Origin: Candidatus Thiodictyon syntrophicum
GTDB lineage: Bacteria > Pseudomonadota > Gammaproteobacteria > Chromatiales > Chromatiaceae
DNA length: 64,000 nucleotides
Assembly: GCF_002813775.1 (NCBI RefSeq)
Contig: NZ_CP020370.1
Coordinates: 1,703,501-1,767,500, forward strand
Direction: 5' to 3'
Numbering within the stretch: position 1 is the first letter of the stretch; each line of letters starts with the position of its first letter. Below are positions 62,612-64,000 of this stretch, in pieces. Under the pieces are notes generated by a model. That model saw only the letters and a program-made list of their open reading frames with translations. It did no database searches and was not told the DNA's origin. The translations under genes and the position numbers were made by a program.

Positions 62612-63565
62612 ATGGCCTATTTCGACGTCTTCAACGGGGACGCGGACGGTATCTGTGCGTTGCGGCAACTGCGGCTCGCGCACCCGCGCGAGGCCACCCT
62701 GGTAACCGGGGTCAAGCGCGACATTGCCCTTTTGGAGCGGGTCGAGGCCGGCCCCGGGGACCGGGTCACGGTGCTCGACATCGCGCTGGACAGCAACCGT
62801 GCGGCACTGACCCGGATATTGGCCGGGGGCGCCCGGGTGCGCTACTTCGACCACCATTTCCCCGGTGAGATCCCCACCCACCCCGGGCTTGATTGTCACA
62901 TCGAAACCAGTCCGGACAAGGGTACGAGCCTGTTGGTCGATGAATTCGTCGGCGGGCGTTTTCGCGCCTGGGCGGTGGTGGGCACCTACGGCGACAATTT
63001 CGATGCCGCGGCGCACCGTGCGGCGGCCCCGCTCGGGCTTGCCGCGGCCGAGCTTGCGCTCCTGCGGGAACTGGGCATCTGCATCAATTACAATGGGTAC
63101 GGCGCCGCCGTGGCCGATCTGCATTGCGCCCCGGATGAGCTGTATCGCCGCCTGTGTCGCTACGCGGACCCGTTGGCGTTCATCCGCGAGGACCCGACCT
63201 TCCAGCGCTTGAGCAGCGGCTACGCGGATGATCTGGCCCGCGCGCGGGGCACCGCGCCGACACTCATGCAGGCGCGCTACCGGCTGCACATCCTACCCGA
63301 CGAACCCTGGGCGCGGCGCGTCAGCGGGGTCTTCGCCAACGCGCTTGCACAGGCCGCGCCGGAGTGTGCTCATGCCCTGCTGACGCGGCTGCCGCACGGC
63401 GGCTTCCTGGTGAGCGTGCGCGCCCCGCTGACCCGCCCCGCGGGTGCCGACCAACTATGCCGCCAATTCGCGACCGGGGGCGGACGCAAGGCGGCGGCCG
63501 GCATCAATCACCTGCCCGAAGCGGACTACGACCGCTTCGCAGCGGCCTTCGCGGCCGCCTTCTAG
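62612..63565 (+). CDS. DHH-family phosphoesterase
   Basis: 317 residues. The metal-binding motifs are FDVFNGDADGICAL (DxD), TVLDIALDSNR and RYFDHHFPGE (DHH), with a C-terminal DHHA1-like glycine-rich motif GGGRKAAAGINHL. Family members hydrolyse phosphodiesters, such as nanoRNA or cyclic dinucleotides; the substrate here is unknown. ATG 62612 is preceded by AGAGGTGAGTC (GAGGT). It is divergent from ndk and followed by the tRNA-Cys promoter. Confidence 0.85.
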   Translation: MAYFDVFNGDADGICALRQLRLAHPREATLVTGVKRDIALLERVEAGPGDRVTVLDIALDSNRAALTRILAGGARVRYFDHHFPGEIPTHPGLDCHIETSPDKGTSLLVDEFVGGRFRAWAVVGTYGDNFDAAAHRAAAPLGLAAAELALLRELGICINYNGYGAAVADLHCAPDELYRRLCRYADPLAFIREDPTFQRLSSGYADDLARARGTAPTLMQARYRLHILPDEPWARRVSGVFANALAQAAPECAHALLTRLPHGGFLVSVRAPLTRPAGADQLCRQFATGGGRKAAAGINHLPEADYDRFAAAFAAAF

Positions 63566-63699
63566 CCGCATCCCGAACCCGGCGCGGGCCTTGCGCACGA
63601 TTCCGCTCGACCCTTGCGGGGCGGGGTCGCGACCGCGCCGGTGCGCGTGTGGCGAGCGCGCATTCATTTGGTCGTTGGTCAGGGTGGACGGCTTTACTG

Positions 63700-63728
63700 G
63701 TGACAAGCGCGCGCGTCCCCACTATACT
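63700..63728 (+). promoter_or_regulatory. sigma70-type promoter for the tRNA-Cys/tRNA-Leu genes
   Basis: GTGACA (63700-63705) and TATACT (63723-63728) separated by 17 bases, ten bases before the tRNA-Cys gene. A GC-rich discriminator (GCCGGGCTTG) follows, as is typical of stringently controlled stable-RNA promoters. Confidence 0.8.
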
Positions 63729-63738
63729 GCCGGGCTTG

Positions 63739-63812
63739 GGCTGAGTGGCAGAGTGGTCATGCAGCGGCCTGCAAAGCCGCCCACCCCGGTTCGATTCCGG
63801 GCTCAGCCTCCA
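63739..63812 (+). tRNA. tRNA-Cys (GCA)
   Basis: A 74-base cloverleaf: acceptor GGCTGAG pairs with CTCAGCC, D arm around GGCAGAGTGGTCATGC, anticodon loop CTGCAAA (GCA), T arm CCCGGTTCGATTCCGGG, discriminator U73 and encoded CCA. The U73 and the GCA anticodon are Cys identity elements. Followed at 155 bp by tRNA-Leu. Confidence 0.96.
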
Positions 63813-63967
63813 CTCACGACTGCTCCGCTCGCTTGCGGCGGCGGCTGGCCGGCGCTATCGGCAACTCCCCCGCAGCCCTGGCGAGCAACCGTCCGCATCG
63901 CAACCGGCAGACTCCCGGCGGGCAGCGAGCCCCGGGAGGCGGCGCGGACCGGGGCTTCCAAGACCGC

Positions 63968-64000
63968 GCCCGGGTGGCGAAATCGGTAGACGCAAGGGAC
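63968..64000 (+). tRNA. tRNA-Leu, 5' part (cut off by the window end)
   Basis: GCCCGGGTGGCGAAATCGGT then AGACGCAAGGGAC is the acceptor and D arm of a class II tRNA-Leu of the UAA type (compare the usual GCCCGGATGGTGGAATCGGT). The anticodon is beyond the window, so the isoacceptor is inferred. Confidence 0.9.

Overview
The window is GC-rich chromosomal DNA of a gammaproteobacterium. A RegA-type regulator, an nth/queG region, a lexA-imuA-imuB cassette, the ndk-rlmN-pilW-rodZ-yfgM-bamB-der order, an sdhCDAB operon with sdhE/ygfX, and heavy loading with small palindromic repeats together suggest the Chromatiales (purple sulfur bacteria such as Thiodictyon or Thiocystis). That placement is an inference from gene content and was not tested by search.

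Layout. 1-9.3 kb: the 3' end of a RegA-type response regulator, an outer-membrane receptor with an OprC-like copper-binding signature, decayed pieces of a type III restriction-modification locus, a large secreted DUF6263-like protein, a secreted ATP-dependent DNA ligase, a Uma2 nuclease and a secreted cyclophilin. 9.4-19.8 kb: membrane and DUF1631 proteins, queG, nth, then an SOS-controlled lexA followed by imuA and imuB, and an RMD1-like protein. 20-24 kb: a D-Ala-D-Ala dipeptidase and a toxin-antitoxin graveyard (DUF4258/DUF2283, a PIN remnant, hicB, and hicA broken by an IS1-like element). 24.2-29.6 kb: phoH2 operon, bcp and gcvR. 29.8-39.8 kb: a giant VanZ-VanZ-O-antigen-ligase-like membrane protein, a truncated vapBC pair, and an M28 peptidase gene split by a 1.9-kb mobile element that carries a DUF6399-type protein; then an adenosine/ribokinase-family kinase and a damaged PIN gene. 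39.9-49.5 kb: an mrfA/mrfB-like DNA repair pair separated by an HTH gene, a NodU/CmcH carbamoyltransferase, small secreted proteins, a histidine phosphatase, ygfX and sdhE. 49.6-55.2 kb: sdhB-A-D-C (minus strand) and an OLD-like ATPase plus TOPRIM (DUF4276) pair that looks like a defence module. 55.3-62.3 kb: der, bamB, yfgM, a 41-codon ORF, rodZ, pilW, rlmN and ndk, most of them overlapping by ATGA. 62.6-64 kb: a DHH phosphoesterase, tRNA-Cys with a clear promoter, and the start of tRNA-Leu.

Three dispersed repeat families occur in three copies each. R1 has arms built on TTTGCGTTCATTTGCG. R2 has arms of repeated CGTTGT hexamers around a conserved core. R3 is a GCCGGACGGGG hairpin unit. R1 supplies the nth stop codon, R2 separates lexA from imuA, and an R3 copy sits at the point where vapC is cut off.

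Most informative result: removing exactly one 8-bp target duplication plus each element restores an open frame for the M28 peptidase, and restores HicA except for one in-frame TGA. Both mobile elements are therefore delimited to the base, and the DUF6399-type protein is tied to a real transposable element.
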